DNA of 64,000 bases from UBA1724 sp963621575 (GCA_963621575.1 CAVFEH010000001.1:248001-312000), one strand, 5' to 3'; counted from the stretch's first letter, positions 26,801-35,176 are shown. Numbers and translations are program-made. The notes: generated by a model from the sequence alone, not told the origin.

Positions 26801-27156
26801 GGGTCCAGGCCACGATTCCCCGGGAGTACGTGGCCGACGAGAACACCCGCCTGGAACTCTACCGTCGTCTCCAAATGCTGGAACATCCGGAGGACGCCGA
26901 CGCCATGGGCAAAGAGCTGGCCGACCGCTTTGGCCCCCTGCCCATTCCCGTGAAGAACCTCCTCGCCCAGCATCGTGTCGAGATCCTGGCGCGCGAGAAG
27001 AACCTCGTCCGCCTCTCGGTCAAGAAGGGGCGTTTCGTGGCGGAGACTCCCAGGGGGCTCTACCGCATCCACGGACAAATTCCGCTGCTGCTCTCCCATG
27101 CTCCCGACAAGCAGCTGGCGGAGATCGAAGAACTTCTGCGCGCCATGCCCAGGTAG
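23854..27156 (+). CDS. mfd: Transcription-repair coupling factor
   Basis: 1100 residues. The UvrB-homology part (YDNEFQVSTPGEFARRGGIVDVFSPLYENPVRLEFWGEEIDSMRFF, about 160-210, only partly quoted by position) is followed by the RNA-polymerase-interacting domain (LNHGICRFHGI near 455), then the RecG-like motor with Walker A CGDVGYGKTEVALR (about 595-608), DEEQRFGVKHK (about 697-707) and TATPIPRTLYMS. The C-terminal TRCF domain is present. Mfd removes stalled RNA polymerase and recruits UvrA. The ATG at 23854 overlaps the gmhB stop; the frame is open upstream, but that region codes for gmhB. It is followed by tsaC after 32 bases. Confidence 0.98.
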   Translation: MSTAPRKSDWQARFRAWAGEDGGVFPGQMCLADRSLGGVALARLLQTRKDEPFLVAVSDSATLEALSAALSCYLELLGDTRPVVPVPEVNLGRRQWVPENEASRSAALQEALSGHPAVFLATARTLLSPTLAPKAFQRKSFALSLHDNISPEALVQKLVDLDYDNEFQVSTPGEFARRGGIVDVFSPLYENPVRLEFWGEEIDSMRFFSTATQRSLEEIRTFQIPPRGSAMLETAPEETTRVCQYFPPQVPVALLFPDAIEDHLEEFAESSEELSDWQELVSTRTALARVELPPILDDGRRANLGRAELDVSPLGEELFALPDDGGDATGGDANAGGSPDGVAVWHWQQLKSTLRQWNQQGYELVACCNGEGELSRLKELLEQDPATRELPIFMEHRELPMGMLFPSQKLALLSDQELFGRAPVSRRHRHVEYNREFAGPREFLDLEEGALAVHLNHGICRFHGIHVMESDGEKIEAVELEFAEDARLYVPLDQAFLVSRYVGGSKNEPSLSKLGASLWSRKKKEAENAAWDLAAELLRMEALRASSEGSQFHAIPDWERSFAASFPYDLTPDQQEAIQACYHDMESHRPMDRLLCGDVGYGKTEVALRVAFRAVMNGKQVAILVPTTILAQQHFQTFQARFREFPVRVEMLSRFRPPSEQRKVLRDLEEGAVDIVIGTHRLISKDVKIPRLGLLVIDEEQRFGVKHKQKLKALRASLDILTMTATPIPRTLYMSISGLRNLSTIMTAPTNRLPVRTVVAAVDKDLVREAILRELQRKGQVYFLYNRVQTIMRVLAALQELVPQARFGVAHGRMEPEELEEVMVRFVKGEIDVLVSTTIIESGIDIPNANTIIVDRADQLGLSELYQLRGRVGRDFRQAYAYMLLPPLGQLPANARERMAAIRRFTHLGAGFRLAMKDLEIRGAGNLLGQEQSGHIAAVGFDLYCQLLKDCVARIQQQPTLLKAPLEMELDMVTPSLEPVPGRVQATIPREYVADENTRLELYRRLQMLEHPEDADAMGKELADRFGPLPIPVKNLLAQHRVEILAREKNLVRLSVKKGRFVAETPRGLYRIHGQIPLLLSHAPDKQLAEIEELLRAMPR

Positions 27157-27188
27157 GCGCTCCGGCGCACTCCCAGCCAACCATTGCC

Positions 27189-27812
27189 ATGAAGGAATTT
27201 TTGGAATCGGATCTCCCCGCGCTCTCCGCCGCATTGCAATGCCTCCGGGAGGGCGGCGTCCTCATGCTGCCCACAGAGACCGTCTATGGGCTTGTCACCC
27301 GTTGGGACAACCCGGAGGGCCGGGAGCGCATCTACGCCATGAAGCACCGCCCCGCCTCGAAGCTCCTCCAGATGATGACAGCGGATCTCTCCGCAGCCTA
27401 CCAAGTCGGAATCCTCCCTTCGCACGCACTGGAACGACTGGCCACGCACTTCTGGCCAGGGCCCCTCACCGTGGTCGCAAAGGCAACCCTGCCCCCCGAA
27501 GACTCCCCCCTCCCCAAACAGGACTCCATCGGACTGCGCATCCCAAACCACCCCTTCCTACTGGAACTCATGCGGCAGGCAAACTGCGCCCTGGCCGCCA
27601 CCAGCGCAAACCGCTCCGGGACCCCTGCGGCCGTGAACTACCAGGACGCCCTGGCCGGATTGGCGCAAATGCCTGACCTGGCCGTGGACGCCGGAGTCAT
27701 CACCGTCACCGACGGCGCCGCCTCAACCGTGGTCTCACTCCTGGAAAACGAACCGGTTATCCTCCGGCAGGGTACGGTCTCCCTTCAGGAAATCCGGGAA
27801 GCGATATGTTAA
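27189..27812 (+). CDS. Sua5/YciO/YrdC-family L-threonylcarbamoyladenylate synthase
   Basis: 207 residues. The family core is GGVLMLPTETVYGLVTRWD (about 22-40), then IYAMKHRPASKLLQMM where K-R-P-x-x-K/L binds the nucleotide, FWPGPLTVVAKA (about 86-97), GLRIPNHP and AATSANRSGTPA (about 135-147). The protein makes threonylcarbamoyl-AMP, the substrate for TsaD in forming t6A at position 37 of tRNAs. TsaD lies 6.8 kb away at 34046. It is a single-domain (TsaC-like) form without the Sua5 C-terminal domain. It is the last gene of the run starting at lepA. Confidence 0.92.
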   Translation: MKEFLESDLPALSAALQCLREGGVLMLPTETVYGLVTRWDNPEGRERIYAMKHRPASKLLQMMTADLSAAYQVGILPSHALERLATHFWPGPLTVVAKATLPPEDSPLPKQDSIGLRIPNHPFLLELMRQANCALAATSANRSGTPAAVNYQDALAGLAQMPDLAVDAGVITVTDGAASTVVSLLENEPVILRQGTVSLQEIREAIC

Positions 27813-27860
27813 TGGCATTTTCCGAATTCTTACACAAAAACCATATCTTCTCCTGTTTTT

Positions 27861-29585
27861 ATGCCTCTTTCCAATCGATTCCAGATTCTTCCCGCCCGTG
27901 CTGTCACCCTGAAGGGCGAGCTTGGCAAGATGTCCGCGTTGTGCCGTGAAAACTTCGTCAAGCGCGCCAACTGGAAGGGTCTTGTGGATGTCTTCCGCAA
28001 CCGCCAGGAGACCAATTCCTGGCGCAGCGAATTCTGGGGCAAGCTGATTCGCGGCGCCATCCTCATGGCATACGCCACCGGCGACCAGGAATTGACGCAG
28101 CTCATCAAGGATAGTGTCTACGACATCATCTCCACCCAGGATGCCGATGGCTGCATCAGCACCGTGGCCCCGGAGAACCAGCCCGGCCTCTGGGACATGT
28201 GGGGGCGCAAATATGTCCTCATGGGCCTGACCCGTTATTGCCAGTACATCGACAAGGATCCCAAGGTGATTGATGCCTGCCGCGGGATGCTGGACCACAT
28301 CATGACCCAGATGGGGCCCGGCATCCGTCCCGCCACAGAAGTGGGCTGGCACTGCGGCCTTGCCACTTGCTCCATGCTGGGCGCCGTGGTCCGGGTCTAC
28401 CGTCTCACCGGTGACCAGAAGTATCTGGACTTTGCAAAGTATCTGGCGAAGACTGGCTGCCACAAGGGCGACGACATCTTCCAAGCCGTGCTGAATGGCC
28501 GGACGCCCGCCAAGCTTGGCACCGGCAAGGCTTACGAGATGACCAGCTGTTTCCAGGGGTTGGGCGAACTCTGCCTGGAGACCGATGACTTTCCACAGGC
28601 GATGGAGATCCTTCAGCGCTACTACGCCGGCGTCCGTGACCGCGAAATCCTGTGCACCGGCGTCGGCGGCGGCAAAGACACCTGGGGCGAGTTCTGGAAC
28701 GACATGGCCCTCAAGCAGAACATCAAGGACCCCAAGGCCACCGGCGCCATGGGCGAGACCTGCATCACCGTCACTTGGATCCACTACCTGGAGCGAATGC
28801 TCCAGCTCACCGGCGACGCCAAGGTCGCCGACCAGTTCGAGCTCTCCTTCTACAACGCCATGCTGGGCGCAATGACCCTGGACGGCTACAACTGCACCCA
28901 CCGGAACCCCACTCCCCTCGCCGGCGGCGCCTACAAGATCCCCGCCCCCGACCAGATGGTCCTCGGCTTCAACCACCCGTTCTTCGGAATGGACTGCTGC
29001 AGAGTCCAGGCCCCCGAGGGACTCGCCCTGGCGTCCATCCTGGCCGTCATGGCCACCAAAGACGCCAATGCGCCCGTCTTCAACCTCTATGAGGACATGG
29101 AGGTCAACTGCCAGGGCGTCAAGTACCAGGTCGCCGGCGGATGGCCCTTCTCCCTGAAGGATGTCACCATCACGCTGAGGATGGACGCTCCCAAGTCCTT
29201 CCCCATTCTCTTCCGCGTTCCCGAACGGGAGCCGGGAAAGGCCTTCCTGAAAGTCGGCGGAAAGACCTACGACGCCGTCCCCGGAACTTATCTCACCGTG
29301 GCGCGTGAGTGGAAGGACGGCGATGTGGTCACCCTCCACTTTGACACCACCCTGCGCAAGCGCATGCTGCCCACCACCCCGAATTCCTTCTGCTATATGA
29401 TGGGTCCCGTGGTCTTGGCCGAGGACACCCGCCTGAACAGCTACCACGGCGAGACCACCAGCTACCATCTGGCATTCCCCATGCCCGGAAAAACCGACAG
29501 ATACCTCTGCGACTACGCAGGCGCCGGCAACGAATTCCTGGAGGTCCATCGCTTCCAGGTTGTCTTTGAAGAAGACCAATTCTAG
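27861..29585 (+). CDS. GH127-like glycoside hydrolase (DUF1680)
   Basis: 574 residues with the alpha/alpha-barrel pattern of GH127: FWGKLIRGAILMAYATGDQELTQL (about 58-80), DADGCISTV, and MGETCITVTWIHYLERMLQLTGDAKVADQFE (about 300-330), which has the ETC motif with the catalytic Glu and Cys region, then FGMDCCRVQAPEGLA (about 375-389), where GH127 enzymes have a Cys-Cys zinc site. The C-terminal beta domain includes LFRVPER. Known members are beta-L-arabinofuranosidases; subfamilies differ and the substrate here is open. There is no signal peptide. A GC-rich 19-nt-arm hairpin ends the gene, followed by an MFS transporter that might import its substrate. Confidence 0.85.
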   Translation: MPLSNRFQILPARAVTLKGELGKMSALCRENFVKRANWKGLVDVFRNRQETNSWRSEFWGKLIRGAILMAYATGDQELTQLIKDSVYDIISTQDADGCISTVAPENQPGLWDMWGRKYVLMGLTRYCQYIDKDPKVIDACRGMLDHIMTQMGPGIRPATEVGWHCGLATCSMLGAVVRVYRLTGDQKYLDFAKYLAKTGCHKGDDIFQAVLNGRTPAKLGTGKAYEMTSCFQGLGELCLETDDFPQAMEILQRYYAGVRDREILCTGVGGGKDTWGEFWNDMALKQNIKDPKATGAMGETCITVTWIHYLERMLQLTGDAKVADQFELSFYNAMLGAMTLDGYNCTHRNPTPLAGGAYKIPAPDQMVLGFNHPFFGMDCCRVQAPEGLALASILAVMATKDANAPVFNLYEDMEVNCQGVKYQVAGGWPFSLKDVTITLRMDAPKSFPILFRVPEREPGKAFLKVGGKTYDAVPGTYLTVAREWKDGDVVTLHFDTTLRKRMLPTTPNSFCYMMGPVVLAEDTRLNSYHGETTSYHLAFPMPGKTDRYLCDYAGAGNEFLEVHRFQVVFEEDQF

Positions 29586-29606
29586 CTTCTCCATCGAGAA
29601 ATCCAC

Positions 29607-29651
29607 ACAGACGGCGGACGAGGGAACAACACTCCCTCGCCCGCCGTCTGT
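29607..29651 (+). terminator. Long GC-rich hairpin after the GH127-like gene
   Basis: Two 19-base arms (29607-29625 and 29633-29651) pair with one A/C mismatch around the loop ACAACAC. It begins 22 bases after the stop codon. No U run follows. It is the strongest example in this window of a U-less terminator-like hairpin. Confidence 0.65.
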
Positions 29652-29677
29652 CTTGCCTTTCATCAGTTTCCCGTTTC

Positions 29678-30892
29678 ATGAGCCTCCGCGACGACTACCA
29701 AGCGACCCTCCGCACCTGCTGGCTTTCCAGCATTCTGCAGCCTTTGGCGGTGGTATACCACCCATTGCTCTTCCTGAGATTCCAGGCGGAGATGGGATTG
29801 GGTTTGCGGCAGTTGAGCTTCCTGGTGGCATTGAACTTCACCACCCAGATGGCAGCCGACCTGTCGGCCACACGCCATGCGGACAGAATTGGCATTCGTC
29901 GATGCCTGGTGGCCTCCCAGACCCTGGAGGGCGTGGGACTCCTTGCCACCGCGCTCTTTCCCTGCATCATGCCACCTTTCCTGGGGCTTTGCTTGGCGAC
30001 TCTGCTCTTCAGCTTCGGCAGTGGCCTGACAGAGGTGCTCACCAGCCCCACCGTGGAGGCCTGTCCCACCAGGAACAAAGTCAAGAACATGGCGCTGCTG
30101 CACAGCATGTACAGCCTGGGCTCCATCGGCGTCATCGTGCTCTCCACCCTCTTCTTCACAACCGCGGGGCTCCGGCATTGGCGGCTCCTGACTCTCCTCT
30201 GGGGCATTGCGCCTCTCTACAACGCCTGGCGCTTCAGCGTGGTGCCCATTCCCCGGTTGCTGGCGAAAGAAAACGAAAAGGGCCTCTCCATCGGAGCCCT
30301 GGCCAAGATGCCCCTCTTTTGGATCATCATGGCCCTCATGGCTTCCTCCGGTGCCATCGAACTGGCGCTCTCCCAGTGGAGCAGCGCCCTGGCCGAAGCG
30401 TCCCTGAAGGTCACAAAGACCCTGGGAGATTTGGCAGGCCCCTGCGCCTTCGCCGCGCTCATGCTCCTGGGACGACTCCTCCTGGCGCACTTCGCCCCCG
30501 AACGGGACAGGCTCTGGAAGGCAATGTTCGGAAGCGCACTTCTGGCGCTGGCCGGATTCCTCCTCATCCTCCTGGCGCCCCACCCCGCACTGGCGCTGGC
30601 CGGAGTCGCGGTCTCCGGACTGGCCGTCGCCATCCTCTGGCCCGCCACACTCTCCCTGGCCGCCAAGACAATCCCCAAGGGCGGAACGCCGCTCTTCGGC
30701 CTCTGTGCCCTCGGTGGAGATGTGGGCTCGACCTCCGGACCCGCGATCGTCGGATGCCTCGCCGCCGCCTGCGGCAACAACCTCCGCGCCGGCATGGCCG
30801 CCGGAATCGCCTACGCCGCCATCCTCATCACCGCACTCCTGCTCCTGCGGAAACTCAGTGCAGGACCTTCGCAAAGAACGGCAACCCATTAA
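29678..30892 (+). CDS. Major facilitator superfamily transporter
   Basis: 404 residues with about twelve hydrophobic segments in two halves split near residue 200 (RLLAKENEKGLSIGALAKM loop). The N-terminal half has ATRHADRIGIRRCLVASQ, equivalent to the MFS loop 2-3 motif, and PTRNKVKNMALLHSMYSLGSIGVI, which resembles FucP/sugar-type MFS proteins in its Ser-x-Tyr-Ser-Leu-Gly region. The substrate is unknown, but it lies next to a GH127-like enzyme, so a sugar is reasonable. The start ATG 29678 leads directly into the first membrane segment. No Shine-Dalgarno is clear. Confidence 0.85.
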   Translation: MSLRDDYQATLRTCWLSSILQPLAVVYHPLLFLRFQAEMGLGLRQLSFLVALNFTTQMAADLSATRHADRIGIRRCLVASQTLEGVGLLATALFPCIMPPFLGLCLATLLFSFGSGLTEVLTSPTVEACPTRNKVKNMALLHSMYSLGSIGVIVLSTLFFTTAGLRHWRLLTLLWGIAPLYNAWRFSVVPIPRLLAKENEKGLSIGALAKMPLFWIIMALMASSGAIELALSQWSSALAEASLKVTKTLGDLAGPCAFAALMLLGRLLLAHFAPERDRLWKAMFGSALLALAGFLLILLAPHPALALAGVAVSGLAVAILWPATLSLAAKTIPKGGTPLFGLCALGGDVGSTSGPAIVGCLAAACGNNLRAGMAAGIAYAAILITALLLLRKLSAGPSQRTATH

Positions 30893-30922
30893 GATTCCAT
30901 TGATTGCAAGTAGTCTCTTTCC

Positions 30923-31639
30923 ATGACTTTCACCGGTGTCATCCTCAATGCCTTGGGCGTGCTCATGGCGGGGCTTTTAGGTTCTTGGATCAAACGCGGG
31001 ATACCGGAGCGCATGAAAACCCCGTTGCTGCACGCGTTGGGGCTCTGCGTATTGTATGTGGGTGTCACGGGCTTTTCCACAAAGACCAACGTCACTGTCC
31101 TGGTCTTTTCCATTGCGCTGGGAGTGCTGATTGGCGAATGGCTGGATATTGAAAGTCGTCTCAATCAACTGGGCGGTGCCTTGCAGCGGGTGCTGCCCTT
31201 CCATGACGAGCATCTAACGGAGGGATTTGTCTCAAGCTCCATCTTCATCTGCGTAGGCGCCATGTCCATTGTGGGAGGCATTGAGAGCGGAACCCGGGGA
31301 ACCTACCAGATCTACCAGGCGAAGGCCTTCCTTGACATCCTCATCATCTTCCTCTTCGCCACCACCAAGGGCGTTGGGTGCGCCCTGGCCGCGGTCTCCG
31401 TCTTCCTCTACGAGGCCGCCATCACCCTCATGGCACACGGCGTCGCGGGGATCGTCAACGATATCGTATTGAACCAGATGTCCGAGATCGGCTCCCTCCT
31501 GATTGCCGGAATTGGTCTCAACCTCCTGGATATCACGAAGCTGCGAATCGGAAACTTTGTGCTCGCGCCTTTCCTGCCGGTGGCCATTTACGCCATCCAG
31601 CGGGCGTTCCACGCCCTCACGGCCGCCGGGGCACAGTGA
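30923..31639 (+). CDS. DUF554-family membrane protein
   Basis: 238 residues with six or seven hydrophobic segments. It begins VILNALGVLMAGLLGSWIKRGIPERM, continues with IALGVLIGEWLDIESRL (about 62-78), then FVSSSIFICVGAMSIVGGIESG and ATTKGVGCALAAVSVFLYEA, all typical of the DUF554 (YdfK/YqgA) family of uncharacterised inner-membrane proteins. Length fits the family. It follows the MFS gene by 30 bases, possibly in one transcript. No function is assigned. Confidence 0.9.
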   Translation: MTFTGVILNALGVLMAGLLGSWIKRGIPERMKTPLLHALGLCVLYVGVTGFSTKTNVTVLVFSIALGVLIGEWLDIESRLNQLGGALQRVLPFHDEHLTEGFVSSSIFICVGAMSIVGGIESGTRGTYQIYQAKAFLDILIIFLFATTKGVGCALAAVSVFLYEAAITLMAHGVAGIVNDIVLNQMSEIGSLLIAGIGLNLLDITKLRIGNFVLAPFLPVAIYAIQRAFHALTAAGAQ

Positions 31640-31709
31640 ATCCGTCACGCACGGCTGCAGCCCTTGATATTTTCCGCGCAGAGCCGGCAAATGAGGCGTT
31701 TGGCACTCC

Positions 31710-31745
31710 CGTGTGCATGTATGCGTACGCGTGCGTGTGCGTGTG
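31710..31745. repeat. 36-base strictly alternating purine-pyrimidine tract
   Basis: Every step from 31710 to 31745 alternates purine and pyrimidine, mostly GT/GC/CG with a central GCGTACGC palindrome. Such sequence favours left-handed Z-DNA under negative supercoiling. It lies in the 165-base gap before the LRV-repeat gene, just upstream of a TATAGT at 31761-31766 that could be its -10 box. Confidence 0.75.
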
Positions 31746-31804
31746 AACCCCTGAGGGGGGCTTATAGTATCTCCTTTGACGCACGATATGGAGGAGACGA
31801 GGCA

Positions 31805-33031
31805 TTGACGAAAGAGGACTTGCTACAGCGCATACGCGGGAATCTGGAGGCGGCGATCCGCTTCTACCAGAAGAATGCGACCCTGGAGTTGGGGGTTCTC
31901 CGGGAGTTGGGGAAGAACCTTTCGGAACCGGGGGTTCCGCTGTTTCTGGCGTCCATGCCGAATACTCCCAGCCGGATTCTGGAGCAGCTTCTGAATTCCG
32001 AGGACCCCGCGGTACTGCAGGCGCTGTCATGGAATGCCAATTTTCTGCATCGGCTGGTGTGCGCGCCCTCCAAGGCAGCGCGTTTGGCTGCGGCGGAAAG
32101 CCGGAAGCTCTCCCAAGCCCAGGCGCAGCAGCTGGCGCAGGATGCCGAGGTCGATGTGCGGGCGGCACTGGCCCGCAATCCCGTCATTCCCCCGCCGGTG
32201 CAGCTGAGGCTCTCCCAGGACCCCGTGCCCTTCGTGCGGGCGGCGCTTCTGGAGAACCGCCGGCTTGTGGAAGAGTTCCAGATGGGCCTTGCAGACGACA
32301 TTGACACCGTGGTGCATCTCTCCGCACTGCTGGTGCCCAAGCTTTCCGCGCCGGCCATGGAGATCTGGGCAAAGGAAGGCGAAGAGCTGGCGCAGTTGGC
32401 CCTCTCCCGCAGGAAGGGCCTCCCCCCCGCCATTGTGGCAGTCCTTTCCCAAAGCCCGCACCCCACCGTGCTGCTCTCCCTGCTGGAACACCAGCAACTG
32501 CCTCCGGAAAGCCTGGAGGACTTCGCCCGACGCGGCGACCGTCAGACCGCCCTGGCGCTCCTGCGGCGCACTGAGCTATCCGAAGGCCTCCAGGGCGCGC
32601 TACTGGACAAACAGCGCCAGGATTCCCAGGTGCGTCTGGCTTTGGCCGCCCATCCCTCCCTCTGCGACGACGTGGCTATGGCGCTCCTGGACGCCCCCTC
32701 CGGCGACGAGCCCCCCGACGCCCTCCGGCAGGCCCTTGCGCTGAATCCGGCGCCAGGGCTCCTGCAGACCCGGATCCGCCTGGCCCGGGAAGGCGGCAAC
32801 GCCCTCCGCAAGCGGATGCTGGCCAATCCCCAATGCCATCAAGACGCCATACTGGAGGAGCTGGTGCTTCGAGGAGACGAACGACTCCTGTGCCACCTGG
32901 CATACCGGAGAATCGACTGCCAGCGGCTCTCTCCGCAAGCGCGGCAACAGCTCCTGAAATGCCCCCTGCCCGCCGTTCAAAAACTAGCCGCGCAGCAGCA
33001 GCAAACGACAGCTTCATCCATTGTGGCATAA
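31805..33031 (+). CDS. LRV/HEAT-like alpha-helical repeat protein
   Basis: 408 residues from a TTG start at 31805, chosen because GGAGG lies about 10 bases upstream; the upstream frame is open but has no ATG with a ribosome site. The protein is built of repeats of about 24 residues with the leucine-rich-repeat-variant pattern, for example VRAALARNPVIPPPVQLRLSQD and VRLALAAHPSLCDDVAMALLD. Such repeats make a right-handed solenoid used for protein binding. The N-terminal Cys cluster that holds an Fe-S centre in Azotobacter LRV is not present. No signal peptide or membrane segment is seen, so it is probably cytoplasmic. Binding partner unknown. Confidence 0.75.
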   Translation: MTKEDLLQRIRGNLEAAIRFYQKNATLELGVLRELGKNLSEPGVPLFLASMPNTPSRILEQLLNSEDPAVLQALSWNANFLHRLVCAPSKAARLAAAESRKLSQAQAQQLAQDAEVDVRAALARNPVIPPPVQLRLSQDPVPFVRAALLENRRLVEEFQMGLADDIDTVVHLSALLVPKLSAPAMEIWAKEGEELAQLALSRRKGLPPAIVAVLSQSPHPTVLLSLLEHQQLPPESLEDFARRGDRQTALALLRRTELSEGLQGALLDKQRQDSQVRLALAAHPSLCDDVAMALLDAPSGDEPPDALRQALALNPAPGLLQTRIRLAREGGNALRKRMLANPQCHQDAILEELVLRGDERLLCHLAYRRIDCQRLSPQARQQLLKCPLPAVQKLAAQQQQTTASSIVA

Positions 33032-33118
33032 CGGGTTCCGGGACAACCGAATACCCGCTTGCGCCGAACCACTTTTCTTTTCACAACCCCAAGCATTCTT
33101 TTTCCTCCCGGAGAAAAC

Positions 33119-33496
33119 ATGTCCACTGCCATCAAGAAACCCGCTGCAAAGCCCCTTCCTCCCCTCTCCCTCGTAGAGATCATCACCCGGGCCGACGCCG
33201 CAACCATCCAGGCGGCCCTGGAAGCACGCCAGAAGATCGATGCCCTGCTGGCGGAGCGCGCCGCCGCCTACGAGCGCATCGCCGCCTTGGAAAAGCAGGT
33301 GGACGAGGTCATGGGCGCCCCCGGGCTCTTCGTATTCCCCGCACCCGCCGTGGCCGTGGCTCCCTTCGCCGCCCCCGCAGTAACCGCCGCAGCCGCCCCC
33401 ACAGCCGCGCCCGCGCCTGACGTCCATGAGGCAGCCCCCGCGCCCTCTTCGCCCAAAAAAGGCGGCGCCCCTGCCGGCGGCAAGTCCGGCAACTAG
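33119..33496 (+). CDS. Small protein with coiled coil and Ala/Pro-rich tail
   Basis: 125 residues; ATG 33119 has GGAG five bases upstream. Residues about 14-66 form a probable helix or coiled coil (SLVEIITRADAATIQAALEA, LLAERAAAYERIAALEKQVDEVM). The rest is an Ala/Pro-rich low-complexity tail (PAPAVAVAPFAAPAVTAAAA) ending in a Lys/Gly-rich end. I do not recognise the family. It lies between the LRV protein and another unknown gene upstream of tsaD, all on the plus strand, so co-transcription is possible. Confidence 0.65.
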   Translation: MSTAIKKPAAKPLPPLSLVEIITRADAATIQAALEARQKIDALLAERAAAYERIAALEKQVDEVMGAPGLFVFPAPAVAVAPFAAPAVTAAAAPTAAPAPDVHEAAPAPSSPKKGGAPAGGKSGN

Positions 33497-33541
33497 TCCG
33501 ATTGCATCGTCCTTCGGCATACGTTGTCCGTCCCGCCCGTC

Positions 33542-34018
33542 ATGGGGATTGACCAGGAAATCCGAATCCTCGACCTGTTGGCCGTTCGAGATGCGGAGTT
33601 TCTCCGGGTCCGGGAATGTGAAGACAAGATCCGCCAGATTCTTGGCGGCCATGACTTCCCGTTTCCCGCGCCTCCGGTGACTCTGCCCTCCGCCTCCCGC
33701 AAGGGGAAGCCCACGCGTTTCCCGGGAGTCGTTGTCGCCGTCGGCGGTTCCAAGAAGCCCGTGAAGCCCCCGGAGAGTGTTTCCCCGGGGGAAGGGCCGG
33801 GTTGTGCCCTGGTGATTCCGCCATTGGACCCTGCCACGGAGAACGCCTACCACATTGTCTTCCAAGACAAGGGCGAGACCAAGAGCAGCTATCTTCAGAG
33901 CACCCGGGACCTCCAGGAGATGCTTCAGCTCGCCTGCCCCACCTTCCAGATCACCTGTCTGGAAACCGTTCTCTTCCGCACATTGGACGACTTCCAGACC
34001 ATCCGACGAATCCTCTAG
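33542..34018 (+). CDS. Hypothetical protein upstream of tsaD
   Basis: 158 residues from ATG 33542 (an in-frame TTG at 33524 is an alternative). The N-terminus is helical (EIRILDLLAVRDAEFLRVRECEDKIRQIL), the middle is Pro/Lys-rich, and the C-terminal 60 residues look like a compact alpha/beta fold (AYHIVFQDKGETKSSYLQST, LQEMLQLACPTFQITCLETV). No known domain is recognised. Tight spacing to tsaD (27 bases) suggests the same transcript. The N-terminal helix resembles that of the preceding small protein only in general character. Confidence 0.6.
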   Translation: MGIDQEIRILDLLAVRDAEFLRVRECEDKIRQILGGHDFPFPAPPVTLPSASRKGKPTRFPGVVVAVGGSKKPVKPPESVSPGEGPGCALVIPPLDPATENAYHIVFQDKGETKSSYLQSTRDLQEMLQLACPTFQITCLETVLFRTLDDFQTIRRIL

Positions 34019-34045
34019 CGGCACGCAAAAGCCACGCCCACGCCC

Positions 34046-35116
34046 ATGAAAATCCTCGGCCTCGAAAGCAGCTGCGACGAAACCGCCGCCGCCGTGGTGG
34101 AAGACGGCCAGACCGTCCTCTCCAGCGTCATCAGCAGCCAGATCAAGCTTCACACTGCCTATGGCGGCGTCATCCCGGAATTGGCCGCCCGAGAGCATCT
34201 CAAGAATGTCTCCCCCGTGGTCGCCGCCGCCCTCCGCGAGGCCGACACCCCCCTGGAAAAACTGGATGGCATCGCCGTCACCAACCATCCGGGACTCATT
34301 CCCGCGCTGCTGGTGGGCAATGCCTACGCAAAGGGCCTGGCCGCCGCCACCGGCCTCCCCATAGTGGGTGTGAACCACTTTCTGGGACACCTCTACGGCG
34401 CCTTCCTGGGACGCTCCGAATTGCTCCAGGACGACAAACTCTACCCCATCCTGGGACTGGTGGTCTCCGGAGGGCACACCGCCATCATCCTCGTGGAGGC
34501 CTCCGGAAAGGCCCGCATCTTGGGAAGCACCCTGGATGACGCCGCCGGCGAAGCCCTGGACAAAGCGGCCAAGATCCTGAACCTGGGATATCCCGGCGGC
34601 CCTGTCATTGACCGCCTGGCCAAAGAGGGCGACCCCACCGCCCACGCTTTCCCCATGGGGCTGGTGGGCGCAGCCGGAAAGCCCGTCCCCCCCGAACACC
34701 GCTACGACTTCAGCTTCTCCGGCGTCAAGACCGCGCTGCTCTACAAAGTGCGGGACCACCAGCTCTCCGACCAGCAGCTCCGGGATCTTGTGGCCTCCTA
34801 CCAATCCGCAGTCATGGAGGTCATGGTCCACAAGGCGTTCCTGGCCGCGCGGGACTTCCATGCCGGCGTCCTCTGCCTCTGCGGCGGCGTGGCCTGCAAC
34901 AGCTACCTGCGCCGACGAATTCAGGAGGAGGCCGACAAGCGGCACCTGCCTGTGCTTCTGGCCCCCCCGAAATACTGCACCGACAACGCCGCCATGATCG
35001 GCGGTGTGGGATACCACTACCTGCGCCTGGACCGCCAGGATTCCCTGGACATGCCCGTCAACGCCCGGCTCCCCCAGGATCCGGGCATCATCCCCTTCGC
35101 AAAAAACGCGAAGTAG
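34046..35116 (+). CDS. tsaD: tRNA N6-threonylcarbamoyladenosine transferase
   Basis: 356 residues of the Kae1/TsaD ASKHA fold. It starts MKILGLESSCDETAAAVVEDG, the family N-terminus, and has the metal-binding HLKNVSP-type and VNHFLGHLYGAF blocks (His at about 111 and 115), LVVSGGHTAIILV (about 138-150), and CGGVACNSYLRRRI near 280. It transfers the threonylcarbamoyl group made by the TsaC-like protein at 27189 onto A37 of ANN-decoding tRNAs, together with TsaB and TsaE, which are not in this window. It follows two unknown genes and precedes a pseudokinase-receiver gene. Confidence 0.97.
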   Translation: MKILGLESSCDETAAAVVEDGQTVLSSVISSQIKLHTAYGGVIPELAAREHLKNVSPVVAAALREADTPLEKLDGIAVTNHPGLIPALLVGNAYAKGLAAATGLPIVGVNHFLGHLYGAFLGRSELLQDDKLYPILGLVVSGGHTAIILVEASGKARILGSTLDDAAGEALDKAAKILNLGYPGGPVIDRLAKEGDPTAHAFPMGLVGAAGKPVPPEHRYDFSFSGVKTALLYKVRDHQLSDQQLRDLVASYQSAVMEVMVHKAFLAARDFHAGVLCLCGGVACNSYLRRRIQEEADKRHLPVLLAPPKYCTDNAAMIGGVGYHYLRLDRQDSLDMPVNARLPQDPGIIPFAKNAK

Positions 35117-35176
35117 CCAACTTTTCCCCCCTTCCGCCTTTCCGGTTCCGCAGTCCACCCAAAGGAGAGAGCCCCA

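Noticed and set aside
24409..27234. A 941-codon open frame antisense to mfd
   Set aside because: Low-complexity, Gly/Val/Leu-rich product with no domain; it is a shadow of high GC content in the mfd third positions. Similar long antisense frames lie over the dipeptidase, GH127, iorA, bamA, the transglutaminase-like gene and mreB.
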